Shown here piece by piece: positions 7,389 through 15,616 of a stretch of DNA of 64,000 nt (the stretch's first letter is position 1; each line of letters starts with the position of its first letter). The stretch is from NCBI GenBank assembly GCA_013415865.1, contig CP058896.1, positions 203,957 to 267,956 of the forward strand, written 5' to 3'. The notes under the pieces are model-generated. The model made no database searches. It had not been told where the DNA came from and saw nothing but the letters and a program-made list of their open reading frames with translations. The position numbers and the translations under genes are program-made. This DNA is from Methanomassiliicoccales archaeon. GTDB lineage: Archaea > Thermoplasmatota > Thermoplasmata > Methanomassiliicoccales > UBA472.

Positions 7389-8347
7389 GCAGGCGAATGG
7401 ACATGAGGTTACAGGACATCCTTAGGGACAATAGGGTGATAATTACAGGCGGAGCGGGGTTCATAGGTTCGAACCTGGCAGAGGTCCTTGCAGAGAAGAA
7501 CAAGGTGTTTGTGTACGATGACCTCTCGAGCGGAAAGGTCTCGAACCTGGACGAGCTGGACGTCGAACTGATCGTTGGGAGCTTATTGGACCTCGACCTT
7601 CTGAGAAGGTCGTTCAAAGGGATGGATTATGTCTTCCATCTTGGAGCGATAGCCTCGGTGCCAAAGAGCATCCAGGACCCGATAAGTTCGAACCTCACGA
7701 ACCAGAATGGGACGTTGAACGTGCTCACGGCCGCAAGGGACTGTGATATCAAGATGGTCGTCAACGCCTCCTCCTCATCGGTATATGGAGATTCTTCTTT
7801 CTTGCCAAAGAAATAGGATATGATGCCAGACCCCATATCGCCATATGCTGTCTCAAAGCTTGCGGGTGAGTATTATTGCAAGGTCTTCACTAAGGTCTAT
7901 GGGCTCCCAACGATCTCCCTCAGGTTCTTCAATGTCTTCGGGCCAAAACAAGACCCGAGCTCCGAGTATGCTGCCGTGATACCGAAGTTCATCGATATGT
8001 CGAGGAAGGGCAAGCCTCTCACGATATACGGGGATGGAAATCAGACCAGGGACTTCACATATGTCCTGGACGTCGTACAGGCGTGCCTCAAGGCAGCGGT
8101 TGCCAAGGGCTGCGGCGGTATGGTCTTCAATGTTGCCAGGGGAGAGGCCATCTCTCTCAACGATCTTGCAAGGATAATTTTATCAAAATTCGGGAAGACG
8201 GTCGAAGGGAATGTTGTTCACCTTCCGCCAAGGAAGGGAGATATCGTGCATTCGGTTGCGGACATCTCACTGGCGAAGGCCATGATCGGTTTCATCCCAG
8301 AGTTCACCGTAGAACATGGTATAGACCAGATGATCAGGCACGGATAG
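7385..8347 (+). CDS. NAD-dependent epimerase (UDP-glucose 4-epimerase-like) with an internal TAG read as an amino acid
   Basis: 320 aa if the TAG at 7814-7816 (codon 144) is translated. The first part has the Rossmann motif GGAGFIGSN (about residues 20-28) and the SSSSVYGD catalytic serine region; after the TAG, in the same frame, come SPYAVSKLAGEYY with the catalytic Tyr-x3-Lys, and FFNVFGPKQDPSSEYAAVIP. Homologues have Glu (GAG) at the TAG position (KKEDxxPxxPYAVSK type), one base away. The second half alone lacks the NAD site and has no ribosome site before its ATG. GTG at 7385 is chosen because AAGGAG lies 8 nt upstream and the start overlaps galU. The terminal codon is also TAG (8345), with TAG and TAA 6 and 9 codons later. 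Activity on UDP-glucose versus another UDP-sugar is not decidable. Confidence 0.85.
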
Positions 8348-8724
8348 GTGGATGGCCTATTTGTCTAGTTAATGTAAAGAGATGGCGAGACTGGGATCGG
8401 TGACCACATAAAGCAGGGATATGTGCCATGGGACCTTGATCTTCGTGTTGAAAGACCTTAGGGAAATCTTTTTTTTCCGACAAGCGGATCAATGGATGAG
8501 CGGTCCAAAGGATGGACCAAGATCAACTATCCCATTCCCATTGATAGTCCCGCCGATATGACCACCACATTCTAAAACCATATAGACCGATGGTCCTCGG
8601 TCCGTTGGAGACGCAGACCTTGTCGACGCGGGTCCCAGAATGATGTTTTAAAATCGATGTGGTCTCTTTAAATTTTTTTAAAACGACAACAGATTATTAT
8701 AGCCAGTAATCCGATCGGACGCTG
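8348..8724. other. Intergenic region; promoter of mtrA-mtrH near its right end
   Basis: No convincing gene in 377 bp on either strand. The only clear signal is CTTTAAATT at 8666-8674, an A/T-rich box that could serve as TATA for the mtrA-like gene, giving a leader of about 25-30 nt. An 8-bp palindrome CCGATCGG is at 8710-8717, close to the start codon. The region separates sugar-nucleotide genes from the one-carbon cluster. Confidence 0.4.
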
Positions 8725-9492
8725 ATGTCCGATAAATCGATGTGTTATCCTTATCCAGGTGAATATATTCTAGGCGAGATTGGGTCCAAGGTTGCGGTCC
8801 TGATCATCGGCAGAGGGGCTGTAGATGTGCCTTCCAGGTTGTTCAAGATAAAGGGGATCATGAAAACGGAGAACGTCGGATTGGAAAAGGTCATTCTGAA
8901 CGTCATTTCAGACCCATCCATCCGCTTCTTGGTCGTTTGCGGCAAGGAGGAGTTTGGACATTTTCCAGCAGATGCTATCATCAACCTGATGAAAAACGGG
9001 ATAGGTGACGACAAGAGGATCATAGGTGCAAGAAGCGCGATCCCTTTCCTTTGCTCTGTGCCGAGGTACGCCATAGAAAGGTTCAGGTCCCAGGTGACCT
9101 TGGTCGATCTTGTCCATCCAAAGGATGTCGATGAGATCGTCGCGATGGACCCCATATATCAGTTCGACGATGAAAGGAGGAGGGAGCTCATCGAAGAGCT
9201 GGAAAGATTGAGTGAGGTTAAAATTGAGGACTTCCCATATGGTCCTATGAACATCGAGGTCCGGGGCCTGATGCAGGCAAGCGACTCCATTGGTAAGACG
9301 ATGCACAGGACCGCCGATGTCATCATCGAGGGGTTCCTCAGGATGCCCTCGGAGGCCTTGAACACGAGGTCCGGGTTCGCAATTGTGGACGAGCATTTTG
9401 GCATTGGGATCGACCCTGTGGGTGGCAGTGTTTTCCAATCTCCGAACCTTGAGCTCGCAGGAAGGATGCGCATGTATTTTACGGGGTGCTGA
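8725..9492 (+). CDS. Soluble MtrA homologue (corrinoid-binding methyltransferase subunit A-like)
   Basis: 255 aa. The N-terminal 170 residues follow MtrA closely: YPYPGEYILGEIGSKVAVL, GIMKTENVGLEKVILNVISD, RFLVVCGKEEFGHFPADAII and IIGARSAIPFL. MtrA carries the corrinoid in the Na+-pumping tetrahydromethanopterin:CoM methyltransferase. Unlike canonical MtrA there is no C-terminal membrane helix: the extra 80 residues (FPYGPMNIEVRGLMQA...) are soluble. No mtrBCDEFG genes are nearby; only an mtrH-like gene follows after 1 nt. This suggests a cytoplasmic corrinoid protein paired with MtrH for methyl transfer between a methylated compound and a pterin or CoM. The family match is strong; the reaction is inference. 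Confidence 0.85.
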   Translation: MSDKSMCYPYPGEYILGEIGSKVAVLIIGRGAVDVPSRLFKIKGIMKTENVGLEKVILNVISDPSIRFLVVCGKEEFGHFPADAIINLMKNGIGDDKRIIGARSAIPFLCSVPRYAIERFRSQVTLVDLVHPKDVDEIVAMDPIYQFDDERRRELIEELERLSEVKIEDFPYGPMNIEVRGLMQASDSIGKTMHRTADVIIEGFLRMPSEALNTRSGFAIVDEHFGIGIDPVGGSVFQSPNLELAGRMRMYFTGC

Positions 9493-9493
9493 C

Positions 9494-10417
9494 ATGTTCA
9501 AATTCCAAAGCGAACAGATATCATTCGATGTCGGGGGAGTCCGTTTCGGGGGACAGCCTGGCAAAAGAAGGACGGTCATGGTCGGGTCGTTATTTTATCC
9601 TCGGCACAGCATCGTTCAGGACCGGATCGAAGGAGTCATAGACCAACCTAGGACAAAAGAGGTCCTGGAAAAGATGATGACCGCCTCAACCGAGACTGGA
9701 TGTCCAGCAGCGGTCATGCTATTCGCTGAGACGTCCAACGCGATGAGGTCATATATCCGACAGTTCTCAGAGATCTCGGACCTTCCTTTCTTTGTTGATT
9801 CCCCCAGCAGAGACGTACGGCTTGATGGGATACGGTTCGCAAAGGAGATCGGGCTTCAGGACAGGGCGATATACAACACCCTGAGCGCAGGTACAGATGA
9901 GAAGGAGCTGGCGGCGATGTCCGATGTCGGGGTTGAGACCGCGGTCCTGCTCGCCTTCAACCCGATGGACCTGACGGTAAAAGGGAAGATATATCTGCTG
10001 GAAGATGGGGGCGGGGTCCTCAAGGAAGGCCTGATAGATATGGCAAAGAAAGCAGGGGTGAAGAACCTCCTTCTTGATATGGCCGTCCTGGCAGCTGAGC
10101 AGAACGCGGGAAGTGCGCTCAGGGCCTTGTTCATATCCAAGGCAAAATGGGGGCTGCCCTGCGGATGCGCGCTTCATAATGCAGTGGAGTCCTATGCCCC
10201 TCTTTTGAAGGCCTCTAAGAACGACCCTAGGCTCTATAGGTACGTGGACACGGCATCATGTGCGCTCCCTATGATGGCAGGGGCAGATTTTGTGATGTAT
10301 GGACCGATCGAATCGGCCCGAAGGGTGATGTACTCCGCTTCTTTCACTGACGAGCTTCTGTGTCATGCGACGGCAGACATCGTTTACGAAAGAGAAGGGG
10401 ATAAAAGGCATAGATGA
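9494..10417 (+). CDS. MtrH homologue (pterin-type methyltransferase)
   Basis: 307 aa, the size of MtrH. It starts MFKFQSEQISFDVGGVRFGG and has the MtrH-typical VMVGSLFYPRHSIV, ASTETGCPAAVMLFAETSNAM, FVDSPSRDVR and LPCGCALHNAVES segments of a TIM-barrel methyltransferase that moves a methyl group between tetrahydropterin and a corrinoid protein. ATG 9494 follows the mtrA-like stop by 1 nt, so they form a two-gene unit. It lies next to genes for a pterin-related MBL hydrolase and RamA on the other strand. MtrH paralogues are known to work with substrate-specific corrinoid proteins; the substrate here is unknown. Confidence 0.87.
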   Translation: MFKFQSEQISFDVGGVRFGGQPGKRRTVMVGSLFYPRHSIVQDRIEGVIDQPRTKEVLEKMMTASTETGCPAAVMLFAETSNAMRSYIRQFSEISDLPFFVDSPSRDVRLDGIRFAKEIGLQDRAIYNTLSAGTDEKELAAMSDVGVETAVLLAFNPMDLTVKGKIYLLEDGGGVLKEGLIDMAKKAGVKNLLLDMAVLAAEQNAGSALRALFISKAKWGLPCGCALHNAVESYAPLLKASKNDPRLYRYVDTASCALPMMAGADFVMYGPIESARRVMYSASFTDELLCHATADIVYEREGDKRHR

Positions 10418-10442
10418 AGGTCTGAATACCCAAAACCGAACT

Positions 10443-11312
10443 TCACGGTATCTCGACCTTGGAACCTGCCCACATCAGGTCCATGTTGACGAATCGGTCA
10501 GAGAACATCTTGGTGGCAGTGAACCCTGAGCAATGCATTGGGGCGATCCGTTCGACATTGAGGTTCTTGAGGTTCTCCATGGTCTTTAGAATGCGGTCGT
10601 TGTTGGCAGGTGTTGCCGAAAGATGGAAGCCGCCCATGACCATGTAGACCGGCCTTCCGGTGGATTTCTTGGCCTGATGGACCATATTGATGACACCAGG
10701 ATGACCACAGCCGGTCAGGAGGACCGTTCCTTTCTTCGTTGTCACATATAGCGCCTGCTCTTCGACCATATTGTCAGGCACAAGTTGGCCTTCCTCCTCT
10801 CTATAGAAACGTGTCTCACTCTCAAAAGGGTACAGTCTTGGGACCTCCCCCGAGGTCCTTATCCCAGGGACAAGTTCGATGGGTGTCGAGGATAGTTGCA
10901 GATTTGCTCGGGAAAGTGCGGTCAGGGTTCCCTCTGATGCGGAAACATCCCTCTTGGAACCGTCATGAAGCAGGGCGATCTTTTTTCCTGAGAATGTCTT
11001 TGGATGTGTATATATCGGCACCCCTGCCTCGATCATGATATTAAGGCCACCAAGATGATCATAATGGCCATGAGATATGAAGACCAGGTCGATATCCTGA
11101 GGTCTGAACCCTAAAAGGTCAAGGTTCTCCTTGAAGACCATCTCTGAAGCGCCCGTGTCGAAAAGCACGTGCTTCCCCGTGTCCGTCTCGATCAGGATGC
11201 TCAGCCCATGCTCCGAGATGAAGTGCCTGTTGCTGCTATCTACCCTCTTGACCGATTTTGTGCTATCGAACGACGTTCCTGCATGATTCTCTACGACAGT
11301 AAAGAACTTCAC
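10443..11312 (-). CDS. Metallo-beta-lactamase fold hydrolase (dihydropterin RFAP-synthase-like)
   Basis: 289 aa. Metal ligands are visible in FISHGHYDHLGG (HxHxDH motif), VLLTGCGHPGV and the terminal APMHCSGF. The opening VKFFTVVENHAG and HVLFDTGASEMVF resemble the archaeal family annotated as 7,8-dihydropterin-6-methyl-4-(ribofuranosyl)aminobenzene 5'-phosphate synthase. I take the GTG at 11312 as start because homology begins there; a longer in-frame extension has low-complexity Ser/Arg residues copied from the antisense of ramA. It follows ramA after 7 nt on the same strand. A role in pterin or one-carbon metabolism is suggested by family and context only. Confidence 0.78.
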   Translation of the reverse strand: MKFFTVVENHAGTSFDSTKSVKRVDSSNRHFISEHGLSILIETDTGKHVLFDTGASEMVFKENLDLLGFRPQDIDLVFISHGHYDHLGGLNIMIEAGVPIYTHPKTFSGKKIALLHDGSKRDVSASEGTLTALSRANLQLSSTPIELVPGIRTSGEVPRLYPFESETRFYREEEGQLVPDNMVEEQALYVTTKKGTVLLTGCGHPGVINMVHQAKKSTGRPVYMVMGGFHLSATPANNDRILKTMENLKNLNVERIAPMHCSGFTATKMFSDRFVNMDLMWAGSKVEIP

Positions 11313-11319
11313 AGAACTA

Positions 11320-12960
11320 TCATCCCCGGTTGACGATCTTGAGCTCGCTGAAGTTGTAGCACTTTTTCGGGCAGACCGACTCACAGTTCTTGCAGGCCGT
11401 GCCAAGACAGTGTTCCGTCTCTACCTGGATCTTGAACTTTCCATCGCCCATCTCGTATACTTTAAGCGCCCTCTCTGGACACTGCTTTTCGCATTTACGG
11501 CAACCTATGCACTCGGGGAAAGAGCCCACCAGGTAGACACCGACATTGTCCAATACCTTGAGCCCTCTGTGACCTATTATCGGTATGTCAGAAGATACGA
11601 TCCGGATTGTCTCCTTCGGCCTCTTTATCGGTGGTAACGGACGGTAGCCCTTGCCTGCTAGCATCTCGTTGAACATCTCGAATGGCATGCCTTCATCCCA
11701 ATAGGCGATCTCGTTGACATAGATCTCCTCGAACGTCTTTGAGGTGGCGAACATGATATGCTTGGAGCTTATGGCATCCGCCACGTCCTGCATCTTGTCA
11801 AGGCCATCGTCATCGACCAGGATGTCATACGCCATCATCAAGGAGGTGTTTCCAGCCTGGACCGTCTTATCGAGCACCCTTGGGACCAACCCAACCGTTT
11901 GGGCCTTGATCGGGTCCACATAGGTTCCTGATGCGCCTGCCAGATACATCGTCTTGACCTCCTTGTCATCTATCCCCACCTCCTCTATGAGGGTTCGATG
12001 ACCGGCCCTTATCGCTCCCATAGCCTTTCCCGCCTCATGCAGGTCAGACTCGTGGAATGTTATACCGTTCATCAGGTGCATCTTGTGGTCAGGGGTGTCG
12101 ATGTATGGGAGCTTGATCACCCCTGTCTCCAGGCCCATTGCGACGCAGGCGACACATCCTGTCCCCGTGATGCCTCGCGCGGTGTTGTTCGTAAGTATCC
12201 TTCCACTGCCGTCCCTGGGGTCGATCAACGCCGTCTGAATGGGTTTCAATTTCTCATCGAGCACATAATTATACCATTTGCCGCCTGGCCCCAGAGAGAG
12301 GTCCGAAATGGCCTCGGGGGCCGCCAACATCCCATATTCGATGGACTGTCCTTCCATGGCCGGTCCCGCTGCAGCTGACCCGGTATAAAGCTCGCCTTTG
12401 TACATAAGGCCCATCTCGGCATTCGTGCCGTAGTCTGTGACCATGCATGTGCCCTTCTCCTCGAGCATATTGGTCTTCATGATCATGGCCAGGGCATCGG
12501 CCCCTATCTCATGTCTAATCGATGGAGGTATGCGTATCTCCGCGGTCTTCTTGACCGATGTGAGGCCAAGCTCCTCCGCCTTGATGGTATGGGCCTTTCT
12601 CTCGGGCACCTTTACATTGAGCTTCTTCAACATCGACTGTCCAGCGAATGCCAGGTCCCTTATCTCGATATTTTCGAACATCGACAACTGGGCCGGATTC
12701 CCGCAGATCGCCATACGAACGATCTCATTTGGTTCGGCCCCATGCATCGCGATGAGCTTGTCGACCGTCTCAATGATTATCTTATGCCCCACTTCAGACC
12801 CGTTCTCCAACCAGAAATGAAGGTGGTCCATGATGTTCGCCCCTGGAAGGGGGTGCCTCATGGTTATCGAGGTCGATAGGATCTTTCCCTTTTTGTCAAG
12901 GTCGACAAGGTGGGAGCGATATCCGCTTGTTCCCAGGTCAAGTGCGATGCCGTAAGACAT
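11320..12960 (-). CDS. ramA: Corrinoid protein reductive activator RamA
   Basis: 546 aa, the usual RamA length. N-terminal ASKHA-type domain: MSYGIALDLGTSGYRSHLVD, VTDYGTNAEMGL (about residues 176-187), and GTGCVACVAMGLETG. The C-terminus carries two iron-sulfur sites: CIGCRKCEKQCP and CLGTACKNCESVCP (about residues 486-530). RamA uses ATP to reduce Co(II) corrinoid proteins of the methylamine pathway back to Co(I). The gene is followed by the MBL hydrolase and lies between MtrA/MtrH homologues and methyltransferase genes. A TATA-like TTTTTAAATA lies about 30-40 nt upstream (minus strand, near 12995). Confidence 0.92.
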   Translation of the reverse strand: MSYGIALDLGTSGYRSHLVDLDKKGKILSTSITMRHPLPGANIMDHLHFWLENGSEVGHKIIIETVDKLIAMHGAEPNEIVRMAICGNPAQLSMFENIEIRDLAFAGQSMLKKLNVKVPERKAHTIKAEELGLTSVKKTAEIRIPPSIRHEIGADALAMIMKTNMLEEKGTCMVTDYGTNAEMGLMYKGELYTGSAAAGPAMEGQSIEYGMLAAPEAISDLSLGPGGKWYNYVLDEKLKPIQTALIDPRDGSGRILTNNTARGITGTGCVACVAMGLETGVIKLPYIDTPDHKMHLMNGITFHESDLHEAGKAMGAIRAGHRTLIEEVGIDDKEVKTMYLAGASGTYVDPIKAQTVGLVPRVLDKTVQAGNTSLMMAYDILVDDDGLDKMQDVADAISSKHIMFATSKTFEEIYVNEIAYWDEGMPFEMFNEMLAGKGYRPLPPIKRPKETIRIVSSDIPIIGHRGLKVLDNVGVYLVGSFPECIGCRKCEKQCPERALKVYEMGDGKFKIQVETEHCLGTACKNCESVCPKKCYNFSELKIVNRG

Positions 12961-13129
12961 TGGTAATCCTCTGTCCCCTTACTGTCCTATCCGTATTTAA
13001 AAATTAGAGATAATTACATACACTGGACGTTTTTATGTTCCAGGATGGACGACGCTTACCATCGAACATCATTCCAGAATACATCTGACTCAATTCTAAC
13101 TGTTTGGTTTTTATAGAAGCCCATAAAAT

Positions 13130-14188
13130 ATGACCTCTATGACCCCCCGTCAAAGATTTGACGCCGCCATGCGCCTCGAACCCGTAGACAGACCTCCTGT
13201 TTTCTATCAGCATCTCGGTGCGGCAAAATGGGTGCTCGAACATACGGGGCTCAAGATGAGAGATGGGTTCCACGACCCCGACGTTTTCTCAAAAATCTGC
13301 CTGGCGGCGCATGAGCTATATGGTTTCGACAACCTGATGGCGGGATGGGGGGACCTTCTGATAGAGGCCCAGGCCCACGGTGCAAGATGGAAATTCCCTG
13401 AGCGTGATTTCTACCCTCGGATAGAAAAATATCTTGATGTCTCCATGGTCGATGGCCTAACCCCTGTCGATCCAATGAGCGACAGATATTGGAGCATCCC
13501 GTTGAAGGCGGCGTCGGAGATGATGTCCAAGGTCGGTCGCGAAACGCCGGTCATTGGATGTGTGGACTCTCCGATGCTTGTTGCGTGTGAGACCATCGGA
13601 ATGGAGACCCTGCTCATCTCTGCACTTACGGACCCTGGGATGGTCCATAGGCTTGTATCGATCGTCACTGAGTCGTGCAAAGCGTATGGAGAGGCCGCTG
13701 AGAGGATCGGTATGGATACGATCTTCTGTGATAATTCATCAGCAGGGATCGAGCTGATGTCGAAAGAACAGTGTTCGGATCTTGACCACAGATACCTAAA
13801 GGACCTCATGTCCTCGTGGCGGAGAAGGGGTATCGCCACCGTGCTTCATAACGATTCGGCTGGTCCATATTTAGACCTCCAGTGCGCCCTGCTACCAAAA
13901 GGCCTCACATTCCAGGTAAAGTCTGTTGACCTTATCAGGACCTTTGATCTTTTGAGGGGGAGGATCTGCGCGTTCGTAGGCATAGATCATCAGGAACTGT
14001 TGTTCAGAGGGGCTCCGGTGGAGATCGAGGCCGAAGTGTCGAGGGTAATAGATTCTTGGGGAAACCATCCAGGGCTCGTCATCGCATCTGGCTGTGAATT
14101 GCCGTATAAGACGCCCATCGAGAACATATCTGCTCTAAAGAACGCCGCCATCAGATTTGGCATGAATAAAGGGTCGCCTCAGAATTGA
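13130..14188 (+). CDS. UroD-family (MtaA/CmuA-like) methyltransferase with altered zinc motif
   Basis: 352 aa. It begins MTSMTPRQRFDAAMRLEPVDRPPV, the standard opening of the uroporphyrinogen-decarboxylase/MtaA superfamily. True methylcobamide:CoM methyltransferases bind Zn2+ through HxC plus a distal Cys; here the first site reads VLHNDSAGPY (about residues 238-247), with Asp in place of Cys, while a distal Cys is kept in IASGCELPYKTP. It may therefore use another metal set or methyl acceptor. The next gene, on the opposite strand, is the canonical MtbA. GTTTTTATAG at about 13109 could be its TATA box. Not a haem enzyme: nothing else of haem synthesis is near. Confidence 0.8.
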   Translation: MTSMTPRQRFDAAMRLEPVDRPPVFYQHLGAAKWVLEHTGLKMRDGFHDPDVFSKICLAAHELYGFDNLMAGWGDLLIEAQAHGARWKFPERDFYPRIEKYLDVSMVDGLTPVDPMSDRYWSIPLKAASEMMSKVGRETPVIGCVDSPMLVACETIGMETLLISALTDPGMVHRLVSIVTESCKAYGEAAERIGMDTIFCDNSSAGIELMSKEQCSDLDHRYLKDLMSSWRRRGIATVLHNDSAGPYLDLQCALLPKGLTFQVKSVDLIRTFDLLRGRICAFVGIDHQELLFRGAPVEIEAEVSRVIDSWGNHPGLVIASGCELPYKTPIENISALKNAAIRFGMNKGSPQN

Positions 14189-14377
14189 TAGTGGCATAGT
14201 GAAAGGTCAACTAATATCGATCAAATTAATGTATGACCAAGTAGAAGGTTGGACGCTCTGGTCCAAGAGCGTTCAAGGAATATTCTCCTAATATCATCTC
14301 CTTTCCAAAAATCACCCGGGCCAATGGTCAATGACGATTCTGTTGAAAAGTTGATGCTGAAAAGTATGGATAGTTGA

Positions 14378-14397
14378 AAGGGGGCTTGCGCCCCCTT
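14378..14397 (-). terminator. GC-rich hairpin downstream of mtbA
   Basis: Arms AAGGGGGC and GCCCCCTT form a perfect 8-bp stem with a TTGC loop, 18 nt beyond the mtbA stop codon on the minus strand. The next bases on the minus strand are TCAACT, so it lacks a long T-run; it is probably a 3'-end stabilising or terminating hairpin. It also lies downstream of the convergent UroD-family gene. Confidence 0.6.
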
Positions 14398-14414
14398 GTA
14401 GTGTTTATAGTTCT

Positions 14415-15422
14415 TCAGCCTTTGACACCCTTCACCATGGCCTGGATGTTGGCCAATGGCACGCGGGCTGCGAGACCGCATCCAGGTGCGACAAGGTTGA
14501 ACCCTGCTGCCTTGACGCGCTTGGCCATCTCCAGGTTGTCCTCAGGGGTTCCCTGGAGCAGCGGACGGACCACACCTACGTTTCCAACAAGGGCTGTCCG
14601 TCCTCCGACGAGCTCGACGGCCTTCTCAGGGCTGACCTTCTCCTCGATGGAGAGGCAGTTCGCTCCCGTAGCGATCATGTGGTCGAGCAGGATGGTCGTG
14701 TCACCGCAGATGTGCAGGCATGTCTTTGCCTTACCTGCTTCAGAGAATGCCTCTTTGATGTAAGGCTTGGCGAACTCATCGAACATCTCACCGGACAACA
14801 TGTCGGTCGAGGCCGATGGGTCGCTCATTACAATGACGTCGGCCCCCGCCTCTGCCAAGGCCTTGACATACTGCTTTTCGAGCTGCGCGGATGCCTTGAT
14901 GAACTTCCTGACCGGGTCTGGGTCAGTTATCATCCAGAGCAACAGGTTCTCAGTGCCTACAAGGTGTCCCGCGATCGTCAACGGACCGGTGGTCCCGACC
15001 ACTATCGGGTATTCGTTGCCTACTTTCTGCTTGCAGAGCTTGATTGCCTCGACGACGGTCTTTGCACGGCCCGTAACAACGTTCTTCGGAATCTCGATGG
15101 GGCTGTCCGCCTCGAATCCGTGCTTCTTAACCATCGGCGTGCGGTCTTGCTTACCCAGGTCGACCGCGCATCCCATGATCTCGGCTTCGACGGTGAGACA
15201 GTATGGAAGCCTTACGGACTCGAGCCCGGTGACCTTGGGGATGGCACAGGAGAGCTCGGCCATCTTGTTCGCATCGGTATGGGCATCTGGCCAGTAGACC
15301 TTCGCGACGTCCATGACATCGACGGTGACGCTCTGGGTGAAACAGACCACAGGGGGCCTGTCCAATTTCTTCTTCTCAATGGCGGCAATGACGCGCTCTT
15401 TCGGAGTCATGTGGCTTGACAT
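14415..15422 (-). CDS. mtbA: Methylcobamide:coenzyme M methyltransferase (methylamine-type MtbA)
   Basis: 335 aa. Opening MTPKERVIAAIEKKKLDRPPVV is typical of the family. Zinc ligands are intact: CLHICGDT (HxC, about residues 237-244) and LVAPGCGLAARVP (about 314-326). The enzyme takes the methyl group from a methylamine corrinoid protein to CoM, producing the MCR substrate. GGAGGAAG lies before the ATG at 15422. A GC hairpin follows the stop. The corrinoid protein at 17910-18542 is the likely partner. MtbA is preferred over MtaA because of the methylamine-type corrinoid protein nearby; the two families are close, so substrate class is moderately certain. Confidence 0.88.
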   Translation of the reverse strand: MSSHMTPKERVIAAIEKKKLDRPPVVCFTQSVTVDVMDVAKVYWPDAHTDANKMAELSCAIPKVTGLESVRLPYCLTVEAEIMGCAVDLGKQDRTPMVKKHGFEADSPIEIPKNVVTGRAKTVVEAIKLCKQKVGNEYPIVVGTTGPLTIAGHLVGTENLLLWMITDPDPVRKFIKASAQLEKQYVKALAEAGADVIVMSDPSASTDMLSGEMFDEFAKPYIKEAFSEAGKAKTCLHICGDTTILLDHMIATGANCLSIEEKVSPEKAVELVGGRTALVGNVGVVRPLLQGTPEDNLEMAKRVKAAGFNLVAPGCGLAARVPLANIQAMVKGVKG

Positions 15423-15616
15423 CTATTCTTCCTCCATTCTCTCTTAACACTATTAAAATTGTTTGCGGTGTCGGATAATTAGATTTCGTTTACTTAAAGG
15501 ATTCTGCTTTCCAACATTGGCCTTTCCAGTCACCTGAAAATATGTCTCAGGATTTATGAAATTTGACGGGTTGGAATCAGATACAGAGATCGTGATGCAT
15601 CCTATTGGTCCGTGGA

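Noticed and set aside
7820..8347. Separate second gene encoding the C-terminal half of the epimerase
   Set aside because: It lacks the NAD-binding domain and any ribosome site before its ATG, and it is in the same frame directly after the TAG, so one amber-containing gene is the simpler reading.
11313..11405. Longer N-terminus of the MBL hydrolase
   Set aside because: The extra 31 residues are low-complexity and overlap the end of ramA; homology begins at the GTG at 11312.
13130..14188. Uroporphyrinogen decarboxylase (haem synthesis)
   Set aside because: It belongs to the same superfamily, but the context is corrinoid methyl transfer and no tetrapyrrole gene is near.
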